Shown: piece by piece, positions 29,797-38,259 of the stretch | Numbering within the stretch: the stretch's first letter is position 1 | Layout: the number at the start of each line of letters is the position of its first letter | Assembly: GCF_016612995.1 (NCBI RefSeq) | Contig: NZ_JAEOAH010000024.1 | Span: 24,754-88,753, forward strand | Reading direction: 5' to 3' | Source: Viridibacillus soli | GTDB taxonomy: Bacteria > Bacillota > Bacilli > Bacillales_A > Planococcaceae | DNA: 64,000 nt | Made by a program: the position numbers and the translations under genes | Notes under the pieces: model-generated | The model's input: only the letters and a program-made list of their open reading frames with translations | The model's database searches: none | Told to the model about the DNA's origin: nothing

Positions 29797-30159
29797 ATGA
29801 CGCAAGTAATTGAAATTACTAAAGCTGCTGCTATCCATGTAAAAGAAATGATGCAGCATAACGAAGAAGAAGGCGCTTTTTTACGAGTTTCTGTAAAAGG
29901 TGGCGGCTGTAGTGGACTGACTTACGGTATGGGTTTTGAAAACGAAAAAACAGAAGCTGATTTTATACAAGAAGAATACGGTTTACAAATGCTCGTTTCC
30001 CGTGAAGACGCACCAATCCTTAAAGGAACGAAAATCGATTATAAACAATCACTAATGGGTGGAGGATTTACCATCGAAAACCCAAATGCTATAGCATCAT
30101 GTGGCTGTGGTACTTCATTTAGAACAGCAAAAACTGAAGGTACGCCTGAGTCTTGCTAA
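29797..30159 (+). CDS. yutM: A-type Fe-S carrier YutM (SufA/IscA-like)
   Basis: A 120-residue A-type iron-sulfur carrier. The three conserved cysteines are in GGGCSGLTYG (about 36) and the C-terminal SCGCGTSF (about 103-110). ATG at 29797 follows GAAGGTGA. The last 11 codons coincide with the left copy of a 34-bp direct repeat, so the gene end serves as an integration site and is restored by the insertion. Confidence 0.93.
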   Translation: MTQVIEITKAAAIHVKEMMQHNEEEGAFLRVSVKGGGCSGLTYGMGFENEKTEADFIQEEYGLQMLVSREDAPILKGTKIDYKQSLMGGGFTIENPNAIASCGCGTSFRTAKTEGTPESC

Positions 30160-30160
30160 T
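30127..30160 (+). repeat. attL-like 34-bp direct repeat (3' end of yutM)
   Basis: A perfect 34-bp match to 31862-31895, covering the final codons and stop of yutM. Interpreted as the left attachment site of the mini-island. Confidence 0.92.
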
Positions 30161-30261
30161 CCGTTGAGTGTCCGGACAGTGTACCGTTATGCTTACGTAT
30201 TTACTTCTGATAGTTGTTAGTAGACTATCCGCGATTATTTGAATATCAGCGCTAATTATAG

Positions 30262-30304
30262 ACGCTTCCTCACGTATTTAACGATACGTAAGGGGGCGTT
30301 TTTT
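30262..30304 (+). terminator. Intrinsic terminator inside the island left end
   Basis: ACGCTTCCTCACGTA (30262-30276) pairs with TACGTAAGGGGGCGT (30285-30299), then TTTTTT. It could stop read-through from yutM into the integrase remnant, and its right arm includes the AGGGGG preceding the TTG at 30308. Confidence 0.75.
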
Positions 30305-30307
30305 GTT

Positions 30308-30520
30308 TTGGAAGAAAATAGGTCGATTAAAAAGCGAAGAAGTAAGGTAAGTGAGCGTGCTACTTCTGCCGAACGAATACACACGATTGGATTAACAGAT
30401 GCTTGGAGTTACTTTATTATCGCGAAAGTGGGCGAAGGTATCCGCCAGCGAACACAAGATGATTATTCGAATACTTGGCGCTATTTTACGGACTGGCTTC
30501 TTAAATGCGTTTTCAAGTAG
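30308..30520 (+). pseudogene. Truncated tyrosine recombinase, N-terminal part
   Basis: Seventy codons from a TTG nine bases after GGGGGCG. After a basic N-terminus (SIKKRRSK) comes a SAM-like core-binding segment, LTDAWSYFIIAKVGEGIRQR followed by a YSNTWRYFTDWL-type helix, typical of phage and ICE integrases before the catalytic domain. It ends at a stop at 30518-30520 and no catalytic domain follows. The identification rests on the helix pattern alone. Confidence 0.55.
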
Positions 30521-30711
30521 ATTAATATATCGCCTATTTGAGAACTAAGCAGACAAATTATCGCCGAGCCTGTACCAAGCAATCAGTTTTGTGTCAAAGT
30601 TCGTAAGGCAAAGTCAAGTAATTAAGTGATTAAAAGATAAAAAATATTATCGTCCATCTAGCGCAAACGACGCCAATTAGCCACGAGAATCGCACGAAAA
30701 AAAAGGAGGTT
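30521..30711. other. Island interior, degenerate sequence
   Basis: There are stops in all frames read here. The next gene's AAGGAGGT site is at 30703-30710. Nothing else seen. Confidence 0.4.
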
Positions 30712-31116
30712 TTGGTCAAGACGCAAGAATTCGCATTATCAACGGAAATCAACGTAATTACCGCAGAAATAAACGCGTATCAACGTGTCGCCGGCGAAGC
30801 TATATTCGAGATTGGTAAACGCTTGAAGCACGCTAAAGAAAAAGACTTAGTTCCTGGGAAATGGTTGAAATGGTGTCAAGAAGAAATCGGAATAGATAGG
30901 GCACAGGCGGATAAATTCATACGTATTGTAGACGAGTTATCTGACGAGTGTACGTACACTCAACTAGGTATGCAAGCACTATATGAAATCGCTACACTAC
31001 CGTCAGAACAACGAGAACAACCGCATACGTTAAAAGGTGGAGCTACTAAAACGGTCGATGAAATGACTAATAAATCATTAATCCCCTTGTTAAACCTAAA
31101 ACGTAGTATAATTTAA
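30712..31116 (+). pseudogene. Truncated DUF3102-like protein
   Basis: A frame of 134 codons resembling DUF3102 proteins of phages and integrative elements: INVITAEINAYQRVAGEAIF near the N-terminus, then KWLKWCQEEIGIDRAQADKF. Such proteins are usually longer, with a coiled C-terminal half; here it stops soon after KTVDEMTNKS, where the coiled coil would begin. The TTG start is only two bases after GGAGG, so translation is doubtful. Probably a decayed island gene. Confidence 0.6.
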
Positions 31117-31153
31117 ATTAACATAATATTACAATTAAAAGGTGGGTATACTA

Positions 31154-31738
31154 TTGAGTAAAGAACTTTATGTCTATCATCTAGTGACTCGTAAAAAAAT
31201 GAAATTAGGTCAAGTCATTCATTTTGATGAAAACCAACCAAATACGCTCTACAATTTCTTTTTCGAAAAAAATCAAGTAAACACGCAGGGGGAAGATTTT
31301 ATTCAAATATTGCAGAAAAACTTTAATTGTGATGGTTTGCAATTAAATGCTGAAGATACAGAGGTTACAGTCAAATACGTAGACCAAACAATTAGGGCAA
31401 TACGTGAAACTATAGTTGAAATGGTTCGTCTACAGGAGTTTCCTGAATATCCTTCAAGATTATCTTGCCTCTATGCTGCAAAGACTTACGAAGAAGTATT
31501 GAAATGGAAAGCAGTTTTTGAATCATATAATCGTAAAATCCTACAAATTGTAAAACTTAAAGTTAAAGGAAATTATTTCGAGGGAGATGGAGAATTATTA
31601 CCACAAGCGGATGCAATCCCATTCTCTCAAAAAATTGAACAAGCAAAAGCGTATTGGAATGGTAATAAGAATAATGAACTTCCTGAGTTACTTATTAACG
31701 GAAAAATTGAAGTTATAGAAATATTACAGAACAACTAA
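31154..31738 (+). CDS. DUF2441-like protein, island cargo
   Basis: An intact 194-residue protein beginning (TTG, seven bases after AGGTGGG) with [20 protein letters not shown] and containing [20 protein letters not shown] recognise this as the DUF2441 type of accessory protein, function unknown. It has no membrane segments. The pattern YHLVTR...LGQ...FD at the N-terminus recalls small ADP-ribosyltransferase-fold domains, but that is only a suggestion. It is the only full-length gene of the island, so it may be what selection retained. Confidence 0.65.
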   Translation: MSKELYVYHLVTRKKMKLGQVIHFDENQPNTLYNFFFEKNQVNTQGEDFIQILQKNFNCDGLQLNAEDTEVTVKYVDQTIRAIRETIVEMVRLQEFPEYPSRLSCLYAAKTYEEVLKWKAVFESYNRKILQIVKLKVKGNYFEGDGELLPQADAIPFSQKIEQAKAYWNGNKNNELPELLINGKIEVIEILQNN

Positions 31739-31861
31739 TAAAACATACAACAAAAACACTTCCGATATCATGAATTGGGAGCGGAAGAGGAAGAGGCGAT
31801 ACGTAGACGAGACAATCGCTTGAAATAAAAAAGACGCTAACCTATTTGGTTGCGTCCTGCT
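31739..31861. other. Island right end: phage-protein tail and hairpin
   Basis: A short frame ending LGAEEEEAIRRRDNRLK (stop at about 31828) looks like the acidic/basic tail of a lost phage or integrase gene. A hairpin at 31825-31857 (GACGC.AACC/GGTTGCGTC) has its T-run on the minus strand. Confidence 0.4.
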
Positions 31862-31895
31862 GCAAAAACTGAAGGTACGCCTGAGTCTTGCTAAT
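31862..31895 (+). repeat. attR-like 34-bp direct repeat
   Basis: The right copy of the 34-bp repeat; a second, untranslated copy of the yutM 3' end. Confidence 0.92.
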
Positions 31896-32177
31896 GTTTT
31901 TAAAAATAAAACAATAGAATTTTATCAAACCTTCTCAACAATTGGCACTTAAGCAATGAGAGAGGGTTTTTATTATTTCTCGGATACTTTTATTGTTTCA
32001 GGGTATAAATAAAGTAAGCTTAAGCATCAAATTAGTTGCTAACAATTACTATTTATGCTTGTCTCGAAAGAACATAAAGTTGATGAAAATAATCAAACGA
32101 TATTAAAAAGGGATTTAAAGTAAAAAAATGACCTTAAAATAGTAACCTAATTCGCTTGTTCTATCAATATTATTCTA
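31896..32177 (+). other. Region behind the island: original yutM terminator, then no gene
   Basis: AACCTTCTCA (31928-31937) pairs with TGAGAGAGGGTT (31957-31968) and is followed by T's; it is presumably the terminator that served yutM before insertion. The remaining 200 bp is AT-rich with no gene seen. Confidence 0.6.
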
Positions 32178-32306
32178 TTGAAATCAATTAACAAAAGGTC
32201 TAATATAGTATGTAGGTATTTTGTCGAAAAATAGACAAACTGATGGAGCAGATGAAGTATACGATATACTTCTTTTTTATTTGTCAGCAGAATAAAATAA
32301 TTAAAG
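32178..32306 (+). promoter_or_regulatory. yumB promoter and leader with transcription terminator
   Basis: A sigma-A promoter, TTGAAA (32178-32183), 17-bp spacer, TAATAT (32201-32206). The leader has a small stem TTTGTC/GACAAA (32220-32239) and then a perfect terminator, GAAGTATA-cga-TATACTTC (32254-32272) followed by TTTTTT. Another TTTGTC at 32280-32285 could pair with the GACAAA instead. The layout resembles an attenuator; the signal it might sense is unknown. Confidence 0.6.
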
Positions 32307-32321
32307 GTGGTTTCGATTCTA

Positions 32322-33539
32322 GTGAATAGACCGAAAATATTAATATTGGGCGCGGGTTATGGCGGCTTAACAACAGCTGTAAACTTGCAAAAGAAAATTG
32401 GCGTTAACGTTGCAGATATCACTATTGTAAACAAAAACTCATACCACTATGAGTCAACTTGGTTACATGAAGCTTCAGCGGGTACTTTATCTCCAGAAAG
32501 AGTACGCTACGAAATTAAGGACGTTTTAAACAGCAAAGTTAACTTCGTACAAGCTAGTGTCGAATCTTTAGACGTTAACAACAAAAAAGTAATCACAGAC
32601 GCTGGTGAAATGTCTTATGATTATTTAGTAGTAGGTCTTGGCTTTGAAGGTGAAACTTTCGGAATCGAAGGTTTAGATAAATACGCATTAGGAATTGCGA
32701 ACGTGAACGAAGCTCGTAAAATCCGTGATCATATAAATACTCAATTCGCTGAATGGGCTACACAAGCTCCAGCTGAAAAAGACGATTCATTATTAACAAT
32801 TATTGTTGGTGGAGCTGGATTCACAGGTATCGAGTTCCTTGGTGAGCTTGCTAACCGTATCCCAGAACTTAGCAAAGAATATGATGTGCCACAAGAAAAA
32901 ATTCGCATAATCTGTGTAGAAGCAGCTCCAGTAGTATTACCTATGTTCTCTCGTGAACTAGTAGAATACGCTGTAGGTCACTTAACTAAAAAAGGTATCG
33001 AATTCTCAATCGGTACTCCTGTAGTTCAAGCTACTGAAGAAGGCGTTAAAATTAAAAAAGGTGAAGACGAATTCGAATTCATCAAAGCTGGTACAGTTGT
33101 ATGGGCTGCTGGTGTTCGTGGTTCTCGCATCGTGGAAGAATCAGATCTGCCTTCTAACCGTGCTCGTATCGCAGTTGAAAAAGACTTACGTGTACCTGGA
33201 TACCCAGAAGTATTTATCGTAGGTGACTGTGCATTTATGCTAAACGAAGAAGCGGGTCGACCTTACCCACCAACTGCACAAATCGCTATGCAACAAGCGG
33301 TCGTAGCTGCTGAAAACCTAATTGCTTTAATCGAAGGCAATGATACTAAAGAGTTTACTCCAGAGCTTAAAGGTACTGTATGTTCTCTTGGTGATTCAGA
33401 TGCAATCGGTGAAGTATTCGGTAAAGAAATCACTGGTAAATATGCTTCGTTTATGAAAAAAGTAATCGACAACCGTGCACTTTACATGGTTGGTGGCGCA
33501 GGCTTAGTGCTTAAAAAAGGTAAATTCAACGTACTATAA
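32322..33539 (+). CDS. yumB: Type II NADH dehydrogenase YumB
   Basis: A 405-residue non-proton-pumping NADH:menaquinone oxidoreductase attached to the inner membrane face. It has FAD motif GAGYGGLTT (about 9-17), NADH motif [15 protein letters not shown] (about 164-178), [10 protein letters not shown] (about 299-308) and the quinone-site motif [12 protein letters not shown] (about 318-329). GTG at 32322 gives the family start [15 protein letters not shown]; the AAAGGTGG site is about 11 bases away. It closely resembles B. subtilis YumB from memory. Confidence 0.92.
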   Translation: MNRPKILILGAGYGGLTTAVNLQKKIGVNVADITIVNKNSYHYESTWLHEASAGTLSPERVRYEIKDVLNSKVNFVQASVESLDVNNKKVITDAGEMSYDYLVVGLGFEGETFGIEGLDKYALGIANVNEARKIRDHINTQFAEWATQAPAEKDDSLLTIIVGGAGFTGIEFLGELANRIPELSKEYDVPQEKIRIICVEAAPVVLPMFSRELVEYAVGHLTKKGIEFSIGTPVVQATEEGVKIKKGEDEFEFIKAGTVVWAAGVRGSRIVEESDLPSNRARIAVEKDLRVPGYPEVFIVGDCAFMLNEEAGRPYPPTAQIAMQQAVVAAENLIALIEGNDTKEFTPELKGTVCSLGDSDAIGEVFGKEITGKYASFMKKVIDNRALYMVGGAGLVLKKGKFNVL

Positions 33540-33552
33540 TTGTATCTTTCTT

Positions 33553-33590
33553 ACTCCCATCAGTTATTATAACTGTAGGGAGTTTTTTTA
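33553..33590 (+). terminator. Intrinsic terminator after yumB
   Basis: ACTCCC...CAGTTAT paired with AACTG...GGGAGT, then TTTTTT. Confidence 0.85.
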
Positions 33591-33606
33591 TTGGGAGGTA
33601 ATGCTA

Positions 33607-34098
33607 TTGGATAAAAAGGATCATATGAAAGTTTGGTTAGGTGTAGCTGGCCTCGTAGAGAATAACAATGGTGATTGGCTCGTAGTTATGAAACGCTATG
33701 GTGGACTTGATGGCAAATGGTCATTACCTGCTGGGTTTGTACAGCCAGCGGAAACAGTAGATCAAGCAGCAGTGAGAGAAATAAAAGAAGAAACGGGAAT
33801 TGACGCTACAATACAGGGCTTAATCGGTCTTCGAACAGGCGTATTGAAAAATGATATAAGCGACAATATGGCGATTTTCCATTTAATAGCAACCGATTCG
33901 TTGCAACCGATTATTGCTCAATTAGATGAGTTGTATGAAGCATGTTGGATGCCTCCATCGTCATTAAAGAAGGACGAGCGTTCATCTTTAATAATATTAG
34001 AATTACTAGAAACGCAAATAAATGCGCGCAAAAGTGCATTAAATAATTTAGAACCAGATAATATATTTGGTTATACAGAATATAAACTATTTTTCTAG
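33607..34098 (+). CDS. Nudix hydrolase
   Basis: A 163-residue cytoplasmic hydrolase of nucleoside diphosphates linked to another group. The Nudix box is complete: G-X5-E-X7-REVEE-type sequence starting GFVQPAETVDQAAVREIKEE (about 44-63) and continuing TGI. Start TTG at 33607 is preferred over ATG at 33601, because GGGAGG (33593-33598) is only two bases from the latter. The substrate is not predictable. It sits as a single gene between yumB and yuiB. Confidence 0.87.
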   Translation: MDKKDHMKVWLGVAGLVENNNGDWLVVMKRYGGLDGKWSLPAGFVQPAETVDQAAVREIKEETGIDATIQGLIGLRTGVLKNDISDNMAIFHLIATDSLQPIIAQLDELYEACWMPPSSLKKDERSSLIILELLETQINARKSALNNLEPDNIFGYTEYKLFF

Positions 34099-34201
34099 TA
34101 ATATGTGAATTATGACAAAGCATTGAAATTAAAGACTAGTCGTTGAAAGCATTGGTCCAATCATGTACACTTATGAGAGGAAAAATGGAGGTTTCGAATA
34201 T

Positions 34202-34531
34202 ATGGCTAGTTCATTTTCAATTATTCAATTGGTATTATCAATGTTACTTTTCCTCGTTATGTTCTTTGGTATCGGGTTTTTAATCAATATGTTACTCCGT
34301 TCCACTTGGTTCATGGCGTTTGTCTATCCGATTGTTGTCATCTTCATTGTTGATGATGTTAGCTTTTTAGATTATTTCTTTAAGCCAGGAACAGCATTCC
34401 CAGCATTAGGAGACAAACTAGTATCATTACAGTTAGTAGATATTCTTATTCTAGCAAGTGGCCTAGCAGGTGCTATTATAGCAGGCTTAGTTATGAAGGG
34501 ATTAAGAAAAAATGGCTATCGAATGTTCTAA
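34202..34531 (+). CDS. yuiB: YuiB family membrane protein
   Basis: A 109-residue protein with three hydrophobic segments (about 5-30, 37-54 and 79-98). It matches the small membrane protein YuiB by position (between yumB and yuiD-pepA) and by the motif FFGIGFLINMLLRSTWFMAF. The ATG at 34202 follows TGGAGGT. Function unknown. Confidence 0.8.
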   Translation: MASSFSIIQLVLSMLLFLVMFFGIGFLINMLLRSTWFMAFVYPIVVIFIVDDVSFLDYFFKPGTAFPALGDKLVSLQLVDILILASGLAGAIIAGLVMKGLRKNGYRMF

Positions 34532-34550
34532 TTTGAACAATCGATTCACA

Positions 34551-34592
34551 ATAAAAGCAGTGTCACGAATCAAATCGGACACTGCTTTTTTG
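34551..34592. terminator. Bidirectional terminator yuiB/yuiD
   Basis: AAAAGCAGTGTC (34553-34564) pairs with GACACTGCTTTTTT (34578-34591). Confidence 0.85.
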
Positions 34593-34597
34593 TATAC

Positions 34598-35074
34598 CTA
34601 TAAAACGACTGTATAGACGATGACGGAGATGAGTATTCCTGTTAAACAACCAAAAAACACTTCGCTTGGTCTATGGCCTAGCAACGTTTTAAGTTCCTTC
34701 ATTTTCTCTTCTTCTTTTTTCTCAATCCAGCCTTTTGCTTCATTAACGAAGATTTGAAAATCTTTGCGTAGCTGATTAATAATGACGGCTTGTTGTCCTG
34801 CTTGATAGCGAATACCAGTAGCATCGAACATAACGATGATAGCGAATACAGTAGAAACAGCAAATAAGGGGGAATTTAAACCAGTCTCAAAGGCAATAGC
34901 TGTTGTAAGAGCAGACACGGCAGCCGAATGTGAGCTAGGCATGCCACCCGTAGAGGTAAAAAGTGACCAATCCACCTTTTTAGTAACGATAAAATGAATG
35001 GGAATTTTGACGAATTGTGCAAAAATTATTGCAAAAAGAGCGGATAACAGGGGGACATTATGAAGAAGCTCCAT
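34598..35074 (-). CDS. yuiD: Divergent PAP2-family membrane protein YuiD
   Basis: A 158-residue membrane protein of the divergent PAP2/acid phosphatase-related group. The signature GGMPSSHSAAVSALTTA (about 41-57) and the later GHRPSEVFFG (about 134-143) are conserved, and four hydrophobic segments are seen. ATG at 35074 follows AAAGGTG. It may act on isoprenyl or lipid phosphates, but this is not shown for the family. Confidence 0.85.
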   Translation of the reverse strand: MELLHNVPLLSALFAIIFAQFVKIPIHFIVTKKVDWSLFTSTGGMPSSHSAAVSALTTAIAFETGLNSPLFAVSTVFAIIVMFDATGIRYQAGQQAVIINQLRKDFQIFVNEAKGWIEKKEEEKMKELKTLLGHRPSEVFFGCLTGILISVIVYTVVL

Positions 35075-35229
35075 CAAATCAGCACCTTTCAAGCCTTAAT
35101 TATTTTAGTAATACTATATCATATGACGTAATATTGAAAAACTTCTGAGTAAATTCGGAATACGAAAATTTCGTATAATGTATTATTTTTGCTATAATAA
35201 AACTGACAATTTAACAATGGGGGATTCCA

Positions 35230-36747
35230 ATGAACATTATTAGCGAAAAACAATCATTTCAATCGGCTTCAGCAGAAGTATTAGTTGTAGGAGTATCAAA
35301 GCATCAAGAACAAGTAGCAGGATGGTCAGATTTTGTGGGATTTTTCGGCAATCCAATTACAGAGTGGATCAAAGAGGGCGACATCGCCTCTGAGCTAAAA
35401 AGGTTAACGAAAATTCCAACTTTTGCGCCATCAGCTAAAATTAAACGCATTTTATTTGTTGGGCTTGGAGACCGTAAAAAATTAAATCCAGAAGATTTAC
35501 GTGAGGCATTTGGTTTAGTTGGTAAAGAGCTACATAAATTAAAAACAACATCGGTTACATTATGGGTAGATTCATTTGTAACGCCTGAAATGGAACCAAC
35601 TGAAGTAGCAATTATTGCTGCTGAAGGTGCTGGCTTAGGCTACTACTCAGTAAAAGGTTATAAAACAACATCAAATGCAATAGATGTGAAAGTAGAAGAA
35701 GTCAGCTTTATTACTGCAACGGATATCGAAGAAATAATCGCCGGTATTGAAGTCGGGCAAGTATATGCAAATGCAGTGAACGAAGCACGAACTTTAGTGA
35801 ACTTACCAGGTAATATGTTAACCTCAACAAAATTAGCGGACTATGCAGAAAAACTTGCTGAGCAATATGATTTCGACATTGAAATTTTAAACAAAGCGCA
35901 GCTTGAAGAGCTAGGTATGGGTGCTATTTTAGCAGTTAATAAAGGCTCTGTAGAAGAACCGCGTGTTATTTCGATTAAATACCAAGCAACAGACAAATGG
36001 GAAGATGTCATTGGTTTAGTAGGTAAAGGCGTTACATTTGATACAGGTGGCTATTCAATTAAAACCAAAACTGGATTAGTCGGTATGAAGGGTGATATGG
36101 GCGGAGCAGCGGCAGTTCTGGGCGCTATGCAAATAATCGGCAAATTACGACCAAACAAAAATGTGATCGCTGTCATTGGTTCAACAGATAATATGATCTC
36201 GGGTGAAGCATTCAAGCCAGATGATGTTATTACAACCTATAGCGGTAAAACAGTTGAAATATTAAATACTGATGCAGAAGGTCGCTTGGTATTAGCTGAT
36301 GCTGTAACATATGCCAAACAACAAGGTGCAAACTATTTAATTGACGTTGCAACTTTAACAGGAGGCGTCATTACAGCTTTAGGATATGATAAAACAGGTG
36401 CTTTAACAAATAACGAGTCATTCTTTGAGTCATTCCTTGAAGCGTCAGCAGAAGCAGGAGAATTCGTATGGCGTTTGCCATTAACAGAAAATGATAAAAA
36501 ACGCATCCGTAAAAGTGATGTAGCTGATTTAAATAACGCACCAGGTTCAGATGGTCATATGATTTTCGGTGGTGGCTTTGTCGGTGAATTTGTTGATAAT
36601 ACACCGTGGATCCACTTAGATATTGCTGGAACATCTGATACCAATAGTGCACATGATTTAGGTCCTAAAGGCGGTACAGGTGTCATGGTCCGTACACTTG
36701 CTACATTTATTGAACGCTTAGCAGAAGAAGGAGAAGAAGAAAACTAA
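35230..36747 (+). CDS. pepA: Leucyl aminopeptidase
   Basis: A 505-residue M17 cytosolic aminopeptidase that removes N-terminal amino acids from peptides. The metal-binding and active-site motifs are present: GKGVTFDTGGYSIK (about 263-276) and the family signature NTDAEGRLVLADAVTYA (about 346-362). Two-domain length is normal. It corresponds to yuiE of B. subtilis by gene order. Confidence 0.93.
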   Translation: MNIISEKQSFQSASAEVLVVGVSKHQEQVAGWSDFVGFFGNPITEWIKEGDIASELKRLTKIPTFAPSAKIKRILFVGLGDRKKLNPEDLREAFGLVGKELHKLKTTSVTLWVDSFVTPEMEPTEVAIIAAEGAGLGYYSVKGYKTTSNAIDVKVEEVSFITATDIEEIIAGIEVGQVYANAVNEARTLVNLPGNMLTSTKLADYAEKLAEQYDFDIEILNKAQLEELGMGAILAVNKGSVEEPRVISIKYQATDKWEDVIGLVGKGVTFDTGGYSIKTKTGLVGMKGDMGGAAAVLGAMQIIGKLRPNKNVIAVIGSTDNMISGEAFKPDDVITTYSGKTVEILNTDAEGRLVLADAVTYAKQQGANYLIDVATLTGGVITALGYDKTGALTNNESFFESFLEASAEAGEFVWRLPLTENDKKRIRKSDVADLNNAPGSDGHMIFGGGFVGEFVDNTPWIHLDIAGTSDTNSAHDLGPKGGTGVMVRTLATFIERLAEEGEEEN

Positions 36748-36814
36748 CAAGATAGGCCAAGACCTAACTGTTATTAACTATGATACATAGTATAGAGCAG
36801 AAAGGAGGAGGCGT

Positions 36815-37087
36815 ATGTTCCCAGTTCGACCATTTCCAATTCGCGGCGGATTTTTCGGCGGCCCTTTTTTTGGTGGTTTTCTAGGTGGTTTAGTCGGCTC
36901 ATCCATCAGACCACGCCAACCATATAATCAATTTTATGGACCTAACTATGGACCAAATTTCGGACCAAGCTTTGGACCAAATTTCGGACCAAGCTTTGGA
37001 CCTAACTTCGGATCAAACTTTGGCCCAAACTTTGGCCCACAATGCGGACCACCTTTCGGACCTCCATGTGGTGGACCTTACTGGTAA
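36815..37087 (+). CDS. Gly/Pro/Phe/Asn-rich repeat protein (coat-like)
   Basis: A 90-residue low-complexity protein. The N-terminus is FGG-rich (GGFFGGPFFGGFLGG), then about ten copies of a four-residue unit GPxF/GPNF/GPSF follow (about 42-85), ending in a Cys-containing GPP segment and PYW. It has a good AAAGGAGG site and its own terminator, so it is a real gene. Composition resembles spore-coat, exosporium or surface proteins that form insoluble assemblies, but no family was recognised. Confidence 0.75.
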   Translation: MFPVRPFPIRGGFFGGPFFGGFLGGLVGSSIRPRQPYNQFYGPNYGPNFGPSFGPNFGPSFGPNFGSNFGPNFGPQCGPPFGPPCGGPYW

Positions 37088-37088
37088 A

Positions 37089-37137
37089 TAAAAAAGCTTT
37101 TGTCCTCACATAATGTGAAGACAAAAGCCTTTTTTTA
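37089..37137. terminator. Bidirectional terminator repeat protein/mrpG
   Basis: An AAGCTTTTGTC...TCACAT stem pairs with ATGTGA...GACAAAAGC, with T-runs on both strands. Confidence 0.85.
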
Positions 37138-37518
37138 TTCTTTTATTTTTAAAGAAGTTTCTTTTACTTTACGTTCATATTCTGGTTTTAATTCATCTTT
37201 TACAGTACCTTTCCAAGTTTTGACGCCTGAAAAGTAAGCTGCACGGGACATGACATGCCCACCAACAGGACCTGTGATGAATAAAAATAAGATACCAAGT
37301 AAAATCCGTGGATTGAAATGATCTTCTATTAACCAAAAATGCAAGAAGACACCGATTAAAATACTCATAACGCCTAATGTAGCACTTTTAGAAGCCGCAT
37401 GAGCGCGGGTATATACATCAGGTAGTCTAATTAGTCCAATCGCTGTAATCAAGATGAAAATAGCCCCAAAAGAGATCGTTAAAACGATTAATATATTAGC
37501 GAGAACTATCACGTTCAA
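37135..37518 (-). CDS. mrpG: MrpG, Na+/H+ antiporter subunit
   Basis: The 127-residue last subunit of the Mrp complex, with three membrane segments and the PhaG/MnhG motif GLIRLPDVYTRAHAASKSATLG (from about residue 27). The TTG start follows AAAGGAGAG and overlaps the end of mrpF. Confidence 0.92.
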   Translation of the reverse strand: MNVIVLANILIVLTISFGAIFILITAIGLIRLPDVYTRAHAASKSATLGVMSILIGVFLHFWLIEDHFNPRILLGILFLFITGPVGGHVMSRAAYFSGVKTWKGTVKDELKPEYERKVKETSLKIKE

Positions 37519-37777
37519 TAATCTCTCCTTTCTCTATAAATTTAGAGAAAGCTACAGTACCGATAAACGATAAAATCGCTAACAGTAATATAATATCTAA
37601 ATAGAAGGTCGTTTTGACGAAAATGGAAAACAATCCGATAAGTGAAATGATAGAAACTCCGATTGAATCTAGCGCTACTACACGATCCGGTACAGAAGGA
37701 CCTTTCACAAGACGGTAAACTAAACCAATCAGTGAAAGTGTAACAATGACAATAATAGCCCAAATGAAGTACATCAT
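37496..37777 (-). CDS. mrpF: MrpF, Na+/H+ antiporter subunit
   Basis: A 93-residue subunit with three membrane helices and the conserved segment LVKGPSVPDRVVALDSIGV (about 23-41). ATG follows GGAGGTG. It overlaps mrpE and mrpG by a few bases. Confidence 0.92.
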   Translation of the reverse strand: MMYFIWAIIVIVTLSLIGLVYRLVKGPSVPDRVVALDSIGVSIISLIGLFSIFVKTTFYLDIILLLAILSFIGTVAFSKFIEKGEIIERDSSR

Positions 37778-38253
37778 GAGCGGCTCACCTCCATGATTGC
37801 TTTTTCAAAGGAATTTTTGATCGAATCAACTGCGGATTCTACATCATCAATATCAATCGCATGAATATAAAGTGTTTTCGAATCATCTGATACATGGACA
37901 ACAATAGTACCAGGAGTCAATGTGATCAAGCTTGATAGTAAAGTAATTTCCCAGTCATGCTCCAACTCAGTTTGCATAGCGAAAATTGCTGGGCGCATAT
38001 CGAGCTTCGGCTTAATAATCACCATAAATACCTGAATATTAGCAAGCATAAGCTCCTTCATAAACAACATAGTCAACTTAACCAATGCCCATACGCGGCT
38101 AATATAAAGGCGCCCTGGGAAGAAGTTACGCATAATATAAATCATAAGCATACCTAACATGAAGCCTATTACAAAGCTGCTTGAGGAGAAACTAGAAGAT
38201 AAAAACATCCATATAAATGCGATAAAGAAGTTTAACATGATTTGAAATGCCAT
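37774..38253 (-). CDS. mrpE: MrpE, Na+/H+ antiporter subunit
   Basis: A 159-residue subunit with two N-terminal membrane hairpins and a cytoplasmic tail containing LITLTPGTIVVHVSDD, the family core. An ATG at 38259 directly abuts the mrpD stop; the one at 38253 has better spacing from GGAG. Confidence 0.92.
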   Translation of the reverse strand: MAFQIMLNFFIAFIWMFLSSSFSSSSFVIGFMLGMLMIYIMRNFFPGRLYISRVWALVKLTMLFMKELMLANIQVFMVIIKPKLDMRPAIFAMQTELEHDWEITLLSSLITLTPGTIVVHVSDDSKTLYIHAIDIDDVESAVDSIKNSFEKAIMEVSRS

Positions 38254-38259
38254 CGTCAT

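Larger units (their letters stand above)
30127..31895 (+). mobile_element. Decayed 1.7-kb integrative mini-island at yutM
   Basis: DNA bounded by the two 34-bp repeats (1735 bp from repeat to repeat). It contains a truncated tyrosine-recombinase gene near the left end, a truncated DUF3102 gene and an intact DUF2441-like gene, all plus-strand with weak or odd starts, plus several hairpins. After the right repeat the sequence continues with the original yutM terminator. The size and truncations say it can no longer move by itself. Confidence 0.85.

Noticed and set aside
30239..30307. Longer start for the integrase remnant at 30239
   Set aside because: The upstream codons are the terminator hairpin itself; the TTG at 30308 has a spaced GGGGG site.
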